The notes under the pieces: model-generated
What the model was told of the DNA's origin: nothing
What the model saw: the letters and a program-made list of their open reading frames with translations, nothing else
Databases searched by the model: none
Source: JAGVSZ01 sp019137045
GTDB taxonomy: Bacteria; Pseudomonadota; Gammaproteobacteria; Burkholderiales; SG8-39
Direction of reading: 5' to 3'
DNA length: 64,000 bases
NCBI GenBank assembly: GCA_046347635.1
Contig: JAXMFT010000005.1
Span: forward strand, 124,001 to 188,000
Translations under genes and position numbers: made by a program
Shown here: piece after piece, positions 16,805-24,266 of the stretch
How positions within the stretch are numbered: position 1 is the first letter of the stretch
Layout of the letters: the number at the start of each line of letters is the position of its first letter

Positions 16805-17974
16805 ATGCCGCTCATCGACCGCCTGAAGGCCCTGCACGCCGACATGACCGCGTGGCGGCGCGACATCCACGCGCATCCCGAAACCGCGTTCGAGGAGACG
16901 CGCACCGCGCAGCTGGTGGCCGAGAGGCTCGCCTCCTTCGGCGTCGACGTGCACCGCGGCCTGGCGAAGACCGGCGTGGTGGGCACGCTGCGCGCGGGCA
17001 CGGGCGAGCGCGCGATCGGTCTGCGCGCCGACCTCGATGCCCTCCACATCCACGAGCAGAACGAGTTCGCGCACCGCTCGCGCCACCCCGGCCGCATGCA
17101 CGCGTGCGGCCACGACGGCCACACCACGATGCTGCTCGGCGCGGCGCGCTACCTCGCCGAGACGAGGCGCTTCGACGGCACGGTCTACTTCATCTTCCAG
17201 CCGGCCGAGGAGAACGAGGGCGGCGGCCGCGCGATGGTCGAGGAGGGCCTGTTCGACCGGTTCCCGATGGCGGGCGTGTACGGCCTGCACAACTGGCCCG
17301 GCCTGCCGGCGGGAACGTTCGGCGTGCTGCCGGGGCCGATGATGGCGTCCTCCGACGTCTTCGAGATCGCCGTCACCGGCCGCGGGGCGCACGGCGCGAT
17401 GCCGCACACCGGCGTCGACCCGGTGGTCGCGGCGAGCGCGCTCGTGCAGGCGCTGCAGACCATCCCCAGCCGGACCCTGGACCCGATCGAGCCCGCGGTC
17501 GTCACGGTGACGCAGTTCCACGCGGGCGACGCCTGGAACGTCATCCCCGAGCAGGCGATCCTGCGCGGCACGACGCGCGCGTTCCGCCCGACGGTGCAGG
17601 ACCAGATCGAGGCCGGCATCCGGCGCGTGTGCGCAGGGATCGACGCGACCCACGGCACACGCTCGTCGGTGCGGTACGAGCGCCGCTACCCGCCCACGAT
17701 CAACCATCCGCGCGAGACCGGGATCGCGGTGGCGGCGATGGCCGCGGTGGTCGGCGCGCAGAACGTCCGCACCGACCTGCCGCCCACGATGGGCGCGGAG
17801 GACTTCGCGTTCATGCTGCAGGCGAAGGCCGGCTGCTACGCGTTCCTCGGCAGCGGGGGCAGCGAGGCGGGCTGCATCCTGCACAACCCGCGCTACGACT
17901 TCAACGACGACATCCTCCCGATCGGCGCGAGCTACTGGGCGACGCTCGTCGAGCAGGTCCTCGCCCGGCCCTGA
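16805..17974 (+). CDS. M20-family amidohydrolase (hippurate hydrolase/N-acyl-amino-acid deacylase type)
   Basis: A 389-residue metal-dependent deacylase. It has RRDIHAHPETAFEE at the N-terminus, the metal-ligand segment MHACGHDGHTTMLLGAARYLA, the catalytic PAEENEGGGRAMVEEGLF, the lid/dimerisation segment beginning DVFEIAVTGRGAHGAMPH, and a late metal ligand region GAEDFAFMLQ. These are typical of the AbgB/HipO branch that cleaves N-acyl or N-benzoyl amino acids. The specific substrate is not determined. Start ATG at 16805 was chosen because it precedes the conserved LHADMTAWRRDIH helix. Confidence 0.9.
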   Translation: MPLIDRLKALHADMTAWRRDIHAHPETAFEETRTAQLVAERLASFGVDVHRGLAKTGVVGTLRAGTGERAIGLRADLDALHIHEQNEFAHRSRHPGRMHACGHDGHTTMLLGAARYLAETRRFDGTVYFIFQPAEENEGGGRAMVEEGLFDRFPMAGVYGLHNWPGLPAGTFGVLPGPMMASSDVFEIAVTGRGAHGAMPHTGVDPVVAASALVQALQTIPSRTLDPIEPAVVTVTQFHAGDAWNVIPEQAILRGTTRAFRPTVQDQIEAGIRRVCAGIDATHGTRSSVRYERRYPPTINHPRETGIAVAAMAAVVGAQNVRTDLPPTMGAEDFAFMLQAKAGCYAFLGSGGSEAGCILHNPRYDFNDDILPIGASYWATLVEQVLARP

Positions 17975-17989
17975 CCGCGCCGCGCGGCG

Positions 17990-18475
17990 TCAGCCGCCCG
18001 GCCGCACGTGCAGGAAGCAGCAGCCCTCCTCGCCGGGACGCCAGGTGTCCGCGCTGAAGGCAAAGCCCGCAGCCTCGAAGGTGCCGTCGTCCACGACCCC
18101 GGCGATGCTGCAGAGCTTCGCCACCTTCGCATCGCTCAGTCCCGCCTCGAGCCACGCCTCCTTGAGCGGGCACGCGTGGAACTTGATGTCCAGGCCCCCC
18201 GCGTCGCAGCGCTTCACCTCCGGCTGGAAGACCCGGCCGCCGTCGGGCACGAACGCGAGGAACGCCGCGCGCAGTCCGGCGATGTCGTTCGGCCCGAAGC
18301 GCTTGAACTGCTGACCGATCGCCAGCCCGCGCTTGTAGATCGCGCGCTTCAGGATCTCCTCGGCCCTCGCGGCCCCGAGCTCCGCCTCGAGCTCGTCGTA
18401 GAAGGCGGCGTACACCATCGCGCGCGCCTTCATCGCGTTTTTCAGCTGCACGCGCAGTTCGTCTGCTTCGCTCAT
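17990..18475 (-). CDS. L-2-amino-thiazoline-4-carboxylic acid hydrolase-family protein
   Basis: A 161-residue cytoplasmic protein with the pattern of the ATC-hydrolase family (PF14196). It has an N-terminal helical region (MKARAMVYAAFYDELEAELG), RAIYKRGLAIGQQF, then a cysteine-rich half with KFHACPLKEAWLEAGLSD, VAKLCSIAGVVDDGTFEAAGF and GCCFLHV. ATC hydrolases open a thiazoline ring on the way to L-cysteine in Pseudomonas, but most family members are uncharacterised. A divergent quinone oxidoreductase is about 90 bp away. The neighbouring M20 amidohydrolase is convergent. Function as a true ATC hydrolase is uncertain. Confidence 0.7.
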   Translation of the reverse strand: MSEADELRVQLKNAMKARAMVYAAFYDELEAELGAARAEEILKRAIYKRGLAIGQQFKRFGPNDIAGLRAAFLAFVPDGGRVFQPEVKRCDAGGLDIKFHACPLKEAWLEAGLSDAKVAKLCSIAGVVDDGTFEAAGFAFSADTWRPGEEGCCFLHVRPGG

Positions 18476-18561
18476 GGGTCTCCTCCGTTGCGCCCAGCCC
18501 GCATCTTAGGGAGCGCGCCCCGATTGGGCTACCATTTGCGCCTTTTCCGGGAACCCGAGCC

Positions 18562-19554
18562 ATGCGCTACATCGACCACGGACCGGGCGGCGCGGCGAGC
18601 GCGATGAAGATCGCGATCGCCCCGCAGCCGGCGCCCAAGGCCGGCGAGGTCGTCATCGAAGTCGCCTATGCGGGCGTGAACCGCCCCGACGTCCTGCAAC
18701 GGTCCGGCGGCTATCCCCCGCCTCCGGGCGCCTCGCCGGTCCTCGGGCTGGAGGTCGCGGGAAGGATCGCGGCCGTGGCGCCCGACGTCGCGCGCTGGAA
18801 GCCGGGAGACGTCGTCTGCGCGCTGACCCCGGGCGGCGGCTACGCCGAGTACTGCGCCGCGCCCGCCGCGCACTGCCTGCCGGTGCCGAAGGGGCTGACG
18901 GTGAAGGAGGCGGCGTCCCTGCCGGAGAACTGGTTCACGGTCTACGACAACGTGATGACGCGCGGCCGCCTGAAGGCGGGCGAGACGTTCCTCGTGCACG
19001 GAGGCTCGAGCGGCATCGGCCTGGCCGCGATCCAGCTCGCGAAGGTGCTCGCCGGCGCGACCGTGTACACGACCGTCGGCAACGCGGAGAAGGCCGAGTA
19101 CTGCCGCAAGATGGGCGCGGACGTCGCGCTCAACTACCGCGAGCAGGACTGGGCGGCCGAGATCGCGCGGCTGACGAACAAGCGCGGCGTCGACGTCGTC
19201 CTCGACATGGTCGCGGGCGACTACGTGATGAAGAACGTCCGCGCGCTCGCGCTCGAGGGACGCCTGGTGCAGATCGCGGTCCTGAACGGCAGCAAGATCG
19301 CCGACTTCGACGCCATGCCGCTGATGCTCAAGCGCCTGACCTACACCGGGTCGACGCTGCGGCCGCGCACGGTGGAGCAGAAGGCCGCGATCGCCGCCGC
19401 GCTCGCGCGCGAGGTCTGGCCGCTGTTCGAGTCCGGCCAGCTCAAGCCCTACCTCTATCGGACCTTCCCGCTCGCCGAGGCGCCGGCCGCGCACGCGCTG
19501 ATGGAGAGCTCGACGCACATCGGCAAGATCGTGCTCGAAGTGAAGCCGCAGTAG
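18562..19554 (+). CDS. NAD(P)H quinone oxidoreductase, PIG3/zeta-crystallin family
   Basis: A 330-residue medium-chain dehydrogenase/reductase without structural zinc. It shows the GroES-like N-terminus (VAYAGVNRPDVLQRSGGYPPPPG), the PIG3-type PENWFTVYDNV segment, and the NADPH-binding Rossmann motif VHGGSSGIGLAAIQLAK with downstream variable segment NAEKAEYCRKMGAD. Members reduce quinones and similar electrophiles. A strong hairpin sits directly after the stop. The start ATG follows the divergent intergenic region shared with the ATC-hydrolase-like gene. Confidence 0.9.
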   Translation: MRYIDHGPGGAASAMKIAIAPQPAPKAGEVVIEVAYAGVNRPDVLQRSGGYPPPPGASPVLGLEVAGRIAAVAPDVARWKPGDVVCALTPGGGYAEYCAAPAAHCLPVPKGLTVKEAASLPENWFTVYDNVMTRGRLKAGETFLVHGGSSGIGLAAIQLAKVLAGATVYTTVGNAEKAEYCRKMGADVALNYREQDWAAEIARLTNKRGVDVVLDMVAGDYVMKNVRALALEGRLVQIAVLNGSKIADFDAMPLMLKRLTYTGSTLRPRTVEQKAAIAAALAREVWPLFESGQLKPYLYRTFPLAEAPAAHALMESSTHIGKIVLEVKPQ

Positions 19555-19561
19555 GAAGAAA

Positions 19562-19591
19562 GCGGCCCCTCCCGGTCAGGGGAGGGGCCGC
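19562..19591. terminator. Bidirectional terminator between the quinone oxidoreductase and the small membrane protein
   Basis: Perfect 12-bp stem: GCGGCCCCTCCC (19562-19573) and GGGAGGGGCCGC (19580-19591) with a 6-nt loop. On the minus strand it is followed by TTTCTTCC, so it best terminates the minus-strand small-protein transcript. It can also stop the plus-strand oxidoreductase mRNA. A weaker GC hairpin follows at about 19594-19621. Confidence 0.75.
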
Positions 19592-19658
19592 GAAGCCCCC
19601 AGGTCGGGGGTTGCTGGGCTGAGGAGGCCCGGAAGTCGGTCGGCCGGAAGCGGCGGGT

Positions 19659-19811
19659 TCAGCTCCTCACCGGTGTGGCCATGGCCTGCCACACGATCGG
19701 CGGTATGGCGTCGTTGCAGGCGACGATCACGAGCGCGCCCGCAGCAAGCGCGCCGACGACCGCGGCCTTGCCGAGGAGATCGGCGATCGACAACTTGATC
19801 CCTGGGTTCAC
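19659..19811 (-). CDS. Small single-span membrane protein, unknown function
   Basis: A 50-residue product from a GTG start preceded by a strong Shine-Dalgarno (AGGAGG, six bases before GTG). A longer ATG-initiated version (64 residues, from 19853) lacks such a site, so I prefer GTG. The chain has a short polar N-terminus (NPGIKLSIADLLGK), one membrane helix AAVVGALAAGALVIVACN, and a hydrophobic tail DAIPPIVWQAM. It is a single-gene unit: its own terminator lies at 19562-19591 and a Crp/Fnr-like palindrome lies upstream at 19947-19966. I do not recognise the family. Confidence 0.6.
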   Translation of the reverse strand: MNPGIKLSIADLLGKAAVVGALAAGALVIVACNDAIPPIVWQAMATPVRS

Positions 19812-19946
19812 GGGTCTCCTCCTGTTGCCGGGGCCGATCGACGCGATCGGCATGGGCCCATGATGGCGGGGCAGGGGACGCGCGAGTCGCCAGTATTGGC
19901 GCGCGCTTTGTGATCCAGTTACCGGACGGACCCGGAGGCGGCCCGG

Positions 19947-19966
19947 GGCGTGACGGGCGTCACGCC
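19947..19966. promoter_or_regulatory. Perfect palindrome with Crp/Fnr-type GTGA-N6-TCAC core
   Basis: GGCGTGAC, spacer GGGC, GTCACGCC: two 8-bp arms that contain GTGA-N6-TCAC, the half-site pattern of many Crp/Fnr-family regulators. It lies 12 bp after the stop of a Crp/Fnr-family gene and about 135 bp upstream of the small membrane-protein start. It could instead be a GC-rich terminator stem for the regulator gene, but no T-run follows on that strand. Confidence 0.4.
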
Positions 19967-19977
19967 GTGCGTGCGCG

Positions 19978-20634
19978 CTACCAGTTCGGAGGCAGCGGCT
20001 TGCGCAGGGTGATGAGCTTCTCGGCCACCGAGATGTAGCCGCCCTCGGTCAGGTCCTTCAGCAGCCGGCTGATCATCTCGCGCGACGAGCCGACGCGATC
20101 GGCGATTTCCTGGTGGGTCAGCTTCTCGGGGATGTGCCGCGCGCCTTCGCGCTCGACGGCGAGGCTGTCGAACAGGCGGCGCACGCGGCCGTAGACGTCC
20201 AGCAGCGCGAGGTCGCGCGCGCTCTCGGTGGCGCGGCGCGCGCGGCGGATCACCTTCGCGAGCAGCTCGAACGCGAACTCCGGATGCAGCGCGATGTGGT
20301 CCTTCAGCGTGACGCGCGTGACCACCGAGCAGGTGGTGGGCTCCAGCGTGATGACCGAGGCCGAGCGCGGACCGCCGTCGAGCGCCATCTCGCCGACGTA
20401 CTCGCCGGGCCCGTGGATGTCGAACACGATCTCGCGCTCGTCGGCGCCGGTGGCGAACACTTTCACCCGCCCGGCGAGGACGATGAAGAGGGTGTCGCCG
20501 TGGTCGCCCTCCTGCAGCATCACCACGTCCTTGCGGTACTGCTGGATGCGGCCGCGCGCCGCGAGCTCGCGCAGCGCGGGCGATTCGAGGGCGCCGATGA
20601 GCTGCTCGGCGCCGGGCGTGCCGGGGGTGGCCAT
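19978..20634 (-). CDS. Crp/Fnr-family transcriptional regulator
   Basis: A 218-residue regulator. It has an N-terminal cyclic-nucleotide-binding-like beta-roll (VMLQEGDHGDTLFIVLAGRVKV and GPGEYVGEMALDGGPRSASV), a long dimerisation helix, and a C-terminal winged helix-turn-helix (THQEIADRVGSSREMISRLLKDLTEGGYI). The recognition helix SSREMISRLLKDL resembles the Crp class. The GEMALDGGPRSASV segment keeps the Arg-Ser pair that contacts cAMP in Crp. The N-terminal cysteines that hold the Fnr iron-sulfur cluster are absent. A Crp-like effector response is therefore more likely than oxygen sensing. Targets are unknown; the Liv1 genes and the small membrane protein are the nearest candidates. Confidence 0.93.
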   Translation of the reverse strand: MATPGTPGAEQLIGALESPALRELAARGRIQQYRKDVVMLQEGDHGDTLFIVLAGRVKVFATGADEREIVFDIHGPGEYVGEMALDGGPRSASVITLEPTTCSVVTRVTLKDHIALHPEFAFELLAKVIRRARRATESARDLALLDVYGRVRRLFDSLAVEREGARHIPEKLTHQEIADRVGSSREMISRLLKDLTEGGYISVAEKLITLRKPLPPNW

Positions 20635-20731
20635 TGGCAGCGCCGATTCTAGGAGCTATTCAGCCCGGCCGCACGACCCGGGCGGCCCCGCCCCGCCCGG
20701 CCGCGCGCGATGACCGCCCGCGTGCGTGCGG

Positions 20732-21730
20732 CTAGGAGCGGACCCGGGCGGGCGCGCCCGGCGGGGCCGGCGCGCGCCTGCGCCAGCGTTCCCCCAGCTT
20801 GCCGAGGATTCCGTTCGGCATGTAGATGATGAACAGCACCAGCAGCGCGCCGTAGATGAACGTGTCGAGCCCGTGCACGTCGTGGCCGATGCCGACGCGC
20901 AGCCCCTCGGCGAGGAGCAGCGTGAACACCGCGCCGACCGTCGGGCCGAGCTGCACGAACATGCCGCCCGCGATCACGGCGAACACGATCTGCAGCGAGA
21001 TGCCGATCCCGGACACCGTGTCGGGGTTGACGTAGAGCTGGTACTGGCCGTACAGCACGCCGCCGAAGGCCGTCATCGCCGCCGAGAGCACCGTGATCAT
21101 GAGCTTGGTCCGCGTCACGTTCACGCCCACCGATGCGGCCGCATCCTCCTCCTGGCTGATCGCCTCCAGCGCGTAGCGCGCCATGCTGCGATCGACGCGC
21201 CGCCACACCCAGAGCGCGACGAGCCAGCAGCCGAGCATCACGTAGAACCAGACCTCCTTCTGCGCGAACTGGAGCGCGTAGAGGGAATACGACTCGCCCC
21301 CGGCGAGCGCCGTCTGCGGCGTCACGCCGAGCGATCCGCCGGTCTGGTCGCGCAGCGCGACGATGACCAGGCGCGCGACCTCGGACAGGGCGAGGGTGAC
21401 CAGGGCGAAGTAGTGGCCGGTGATGCGGAACCGGAAGCACGGGTAGCCGATGAGCACCGCGACCGCGACGGCGAGCGCGACGCCGGCGACCATGCCCACC
21501 CAGGGCGTGATCCCGAAGTGGTTCCAGAGCATCGTGACCGTGTACGCGCCGATGCCCAGGAACGCGCCGTGGCCGAACGACACCAGCCCGAAGCGGCCCA
21601 TCAGCGACCAGCCGGTATACACGAGGCTCCACACCAGGATCATGATGACCAGGTGCAGCGCGTACTGGCCGAGCCCCAGCCAGGGAATGGCGGCGAGCGC
21701 CGCGAGCGGGATCCAGGACCTGGCGCGCAC
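20732..21730 (-). CDS. livM: Branched-chain amino acid-type ABC transporter permease LivM (system 1)
   Basis: Second inner-membrane permease of a hydrophobic amino acid ABC importer. About 332 residues with multiple membrane helices. It has the LivM hallmark GRFGLVSFGHGAFLGIGAYT near the N-terminus and the EAA-like cytoplasmic loop ALEAISQEEDAAASVGVNVTRTKL. It ends with a tail rich in Arg, Ala and Pro. The preferred start is GTG at 21730, two bases after the stop of a 34-codon bridging ORF. An upstream ATG (21787) would add a non-family N-terminus overlapping that ORF. It belongs to the minus-strand run livK-livG-livF-livH-livM. Confidence 0.92.
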   Translation of the reverse strand: MRARSWIPLAALAAIPWLGLGQYALHLVIMILVWSLVYTGWSLMGRFGLVSFGHGAFLGIGAYTVTMLWNHFGITPWVGMVAGVALAVAVAVLIGYPCFRFRITGHYFALVTLALSEVARLVIVALRDQTGGSLGVTPQTALAGGESYSLYALQFAQKEVWFYVMLGCWLVALWVWRRVDRSMARYALEAISQEEDAAASVGVNVTRTKLMITVLSAAMTAFGGVLYGQYQLYVNPDTVSGIGISLQIVFAVIAGGMFVQLGPTVGAVFTLLLAEGLRVGIGHDVHGLDTFIYGALLVLFIIYMPNGILGKLGERWRRRAPAPPGAPARVRS

Positions 21731-21732
21731 GG

Positions 21733-21837
21733 TCAGCTCTTCTTCGCCAGCAGCCCCTGCGGACCCAAACGACCGGCCGCGCTGCACCGCACCCGCGCGC
21801 GGCCTGCCACGGCGTCGCGATAGTGAGTGTTCGTCAT
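21733..21837 (-). CDS. Mini-ORF bridging livH and livM, with LivH-like C-terminus
   Basis: A 34-codon frame whose ATG overlaps the livH stop (ATGA) and whose TGA stop lies two bases before the livM GTG. It therefore fits exactly as a translational bridge. Its last residues, LGPQGLLAKKS, nearly repeat the last residues of LivH (IRPQGLLAKRS), and a 20-bp DNA identity underlies this. It could be a relic of a duplication that happens to preserve coupling, or a real coupling peptide. No family is recognised for the N-terminal part (MTNTHYRDAVAGRARV). Confidence 0.35.
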   Translation of the reverse strand: MTNTHYRDAVAGRARVRCSAAGRLGPQGLLAKKS

Positions 21838-21863
21838 GACCGTTTCGCCAGCAGCCCCTGCGG
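21743..21863. repeat. 20-bp direct repeat at the end of livH and before livM
   Basis: TTCGCCAGCAGCCCCTGCGG occurs at 21743-21762 and again at 21844-21863, offset 101 bp, same orientation. It encodes (minus strand) the PQGLLAK segment of LivH and of the following mini-ORF. The DNA between the two copies is unrelated, so this is either a partial duplication or the scar of one. Confidence 0.7.
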
Positions 21864-22703
21864 GCGGATGAACATCATGACGATGAAGAACACGAACGCC
21901 ATGACGTAGCCCCACTCGACGTGGAAGAAGAACCCGCCCACCGAGATGAGCTGGGCGAAGATGAACGCCGCCACGAACCCCCCGACCATGTTCCCGAGGC
22001 CGCCCAGGACGCAGATCAGGAACGTGATCGGTCCGAACGAGAGGCCGATGGCCGGGTGCACGTCGTACTGCAGCACGAGCAGGCAGGCGCCGAGCCCGGC
22101 GAGCCCGCCGCCGATGGCCGAGGTCACGAGGTAGATCCGCGCCGGGCTCACCCCCATCAGCGGCATGATCGCGCGGTCCTGGCTGATGGCGCGGATCGCG
22201 GTGCCGAGGTAGGTCTTGCGCAGGAAGAGGTAGAGCAGCGTCATCGCCACCAGGGCGGTGAGCGCCGCGAATATGCGCGAGTAGGGCAGGTAGATCTCGC
22301 CGAGCTGCAGCGACGGCAGGGACAGGCCGAGGTTGCGGAACTGCACGCCGAAGGCGAGCGTCGCCGCCGCCTGCAGGAAGAACAGCACGCCGCCGGTGAC
22401 CAGCAGCTGGTTGATCGGCTCGGAGTTGAGCACCGGCCGGATGACCAGCACGTGCAGGATCATCCCGAGCACCGCGACGACCAGGATCCCGCCGGCAAAG
22501 GCGACGAGGAGCGGGAGCTTGTACACCGTGTAGAGGAAGTAGACCGTGTACATCCCGATCATCATCAGCTCGGCATAGCAGATCCAGACGACGTCGATCA
22601 CGCCGAACACGAGGTTGAGCCCGAGCGCGAGCAGCGCGAGCACGCCGCCGAACAGCAGCCCGTTCAGGATCGCTTCGAGCAGGAAGACGTCGAACACCTG
22701 CAT
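21834..22703 (-). CDS. livH: Branched-chain amino acid-type ABC transporter permease LivH (system 1)
   Basis: A 289-residue inner-membrane permease. It has the LivH opening LLEAILNGLLFGGVLALLALGLNLVFGVIDVVWICYAE (only partly quoted as LALLALGLNLVFGVI). A cytoplasmic coupling loop follows (TAIRAISQDRAIMPLMGVSP), and the typical C-terminus is RPQGLLAKRS. About eight membrane helices. It starts about 10 bp after the livF stop and ends overlapping a 34-codon ORF that leads into livM. The acidic substitution CYAE where many LivH have NFAHGE suggests a specificity other than leucine. Confidence 0.93.
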   Translation of the reverse strand: MQVFDVFLLEAILNGLLFGGVLALLALGLNLVFGVIDVVWICYAELMMIGMYTVYFLYTVYKLPLLVAFAGGILVVAVLGMILHVLVIRPVLNSEPINQLLVTGGVLFFLQAAATLAFGVQFRNLGLSLPSLQLGEIYLPYSRIFAALTALVAMTLLYLFLRKTYLGTAIRAISQDRAIMPLMGVSPARIYLVTSAIGGGLAGLGACLLVLQYDVHPAIGLSFGPITFLICVLGGLGNMVGGFVAAFIFAQLISVGGFFFHVEWGYVMAFVFFIVMMFIRPQGLLAKRS

Positions 22704-22713
22704 TTGCGGCCTC

Positions 22714-23418
22714 CTATAGCCCCACGTACGCGCGCCGGATGTCGTCGCTCGCCGCGAGCTCGGCCGCGCGCCCGCTCGCCTTGATGCGCCCGACCTCGAG
22801 CAGGTAGGCGCGGTCGACCACCTTCAGCACCTGCTGCACGTTCTGCTCGACGATCAGCACGGTGTAGCCTTCGTCGCGCAGGCGGTGAACGAGCTCGAAG
22901 ATGCGCTGCACGATCACCGGCGCGAGCCCCGCCGACGGCTCGTCGAGCAGGAGCAGCCGCGGCTGCGACATCAGTCCGCGCGCGATCGCGCACATCTGCT
23001 GCTCGCCGCCGGAGAGCGTGCCGGCGAGCTGGCCGCGCCGCTCCGCGAGGCGCGGGAAGAGCTCGAACACGTGCGCGAGCCGCGCGCCGAAGTGCGCCCG
23101 CGCGGAGGCAACGTAAGCCCCCATGCGCAGGTTCTCCTCGACCGTGAGGCGCGGGAAGAGACGGCGGTTCTCCGGCACGTGCGCGATCCCGAGCTCGATC
23201 ACGCGGTGCGGCTCGACCTCGTTCACGCGGCGACCCTCCATCAGTACGTCGCCGGCGGTCGGGTCGATGAGCTTGGAGATGACGCGCAGCAGGGTCGTCT
23301 TGCCCGCGCCGTTCGGTCCGATCACCGCCACCGCCTCGCCGGCGTCGACTTTCAGCGAGACGCCGAACAGCGCCTGGAAGGTGCCGTAGCCCGCCGAGAC
23401 GCCGCGCAGCTCGAGCAC
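22714..23418 (-). CDS. livF: ABC transporter ATP-binding protein LivF (system 1)
   Basis: A 234-residue nucleotide-binding subunit with Walker A GPNGAGKTT, signature LSGGEQQ, Walker B LLLLDEPSAGL and switch His in LIVEQN(V). A GTG start at 23418, five bases after the livG TAG stop, gives a product beginning directly at the LELRGVSAGYGTFQALF strand of LivF proteins. Forms a heterodimer with LivG and drives the LivHM permease. Confidence 0.94.
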   Translation of the reverse strand: MLELRGVSAGYGTFQALFGVSLKVDAGEAVAVIGPNGAGKTTLLRVISKLIDPTAGDVLMEGRRVNEVEPHRVIELGIAHVPENRRLFPRLTVEENLRMGAYVASARAHFGARLAHVFELFPRLAERRGQLAGTLSGGEQQMCAIARGLMSQPRLLLLDEPSAGLAPVIVQRIFELVHRLRDEGYTVLIVEQNVQQVLKVVDRAYLLEVGRIKASGRAAELAASDDIRRAYVGL

Positions 23419-23423
23419 CCGGG

Positions 23424-24179
23424 CTAGCTCCGCGCCGCGACCTGCGCCTGGACCGCGGCGGCGTCGGTGCCGAGGTACACCTCGATCACCTTCGGGTCGG
23501 CGGCGACCTCGCGCGGCAGGCCCTCGGCGATCTTCTCGCCGTGGTCGAGCACGATGCACCGGTCCACCACGCGCATCAGCACCCCCATGATGTGCTCGAC
23601 CCAGATGATGGTGACGCCGCGCTCCTTGCGGATGCGGGCGAGCATGTCGGCCGCCTGGTCCATCTCGTGCTCGTCCAGCCCGCCGAGGCTCTCGTCGGCG
23701 AGCAGGAGCTTCGGCTGCGTGGCGAGCGCGCGCGCCAGCTCGAGCTTCTTCAGCCCCGCCGCGCCCAGCCCGTCGACGCGCGCATCGTGCGCGTAGGCGA
23801 GCTGCACGAGGTCGAGCGCCTCCTCCGCCTGCGCCCAGGCGCGCTCGCGCGAGACCCGCCCCGCCTGACCGTAGTAGGCGGCGACCGCGACGTTCTCGAG
23901 GACGGTGAGCCGGCGGAACGGGCGCGGGATCTGGAACGTCCGGCCGATGCCCCGGTGGCAGACCTGCGCCGGGGCGAGCCCGCCGATCTCCTCGCCGCGG
24001 AACCGGATCGATCCGGCGGTCGGCGCGTAGAGACCGGCGATCAGGTTGAACGTCGTGCTCTTGCCCGATCCGTTCGGCCCGATCAGGCCGAGGATCTCGC
24101 CCTGCTCGAGCGCGAAATCGACGGTCGCGACGGCGGTGAAGCCGCCGAAGCGCTTCGTGAGCTGAGCGACCTGCAGCAT
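23424..24179 (-). CDS. livG: ABC transporter ATP-binding protein LivG (system 1), atypical signature motif
   Basis: A 251-residue ATPase with Walker A GPNGSGKST, the LivG-type GIGRTFQIPRPFRRLTVLENV segment and the D-loop and switch WVEHIMGVLM. The ABC signature is replaced by LGAAGLKKLELARAL instead of an LSGG/SYGQ-type sequence. Walker B reads LLLADESLGGLDEHE. Similar degenerate signatures occur in one LivG subgroup, with LivF supplying the canonical site. Start ATG at 24179 begins at MLQVAQLTKRFGG. An ATG eight codons earlier is possible. Confidence 0.92.
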   Translation of the reverse strand: MLQVAQLTKRFGGFTAVATVDFALEQGEILGLIGPNGSGKSTTFNLIAGLYAPTAGSIRFRGEEIGGLAPAQVCHRGIGRTFQIPRPFRRLTVLENVAVAAYYGQAGRVSRERAWAQAEEALDLVQLAYAHDARVDGLGAAGLKKLELARALATQPKLLLADESLGGLDEHEMDQAADMLARIRKERGVTIIWVEHIMGVLMRVVDRCIVLDHGEKIAEGLPREVAADPKVIEVYLGTDAAAVQAQVAARS

Positions 24180-24266
24180 CGGTGACCCCGGCCCCGTCGG
24201 CACGAGGGGGCCCGCACGCCCTGCGCAAGGCTCAGGGCGAACGGGCCGCGCCGGGCCCGTCGCGCC

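Noticed and set aside
16684..17884. Extension of the VOC-protein frame upstream through the M20 gene
   Set aside because: The extension is antisense to a clear M20 hydrolase; the VOC domain starts at the Met at 16684.
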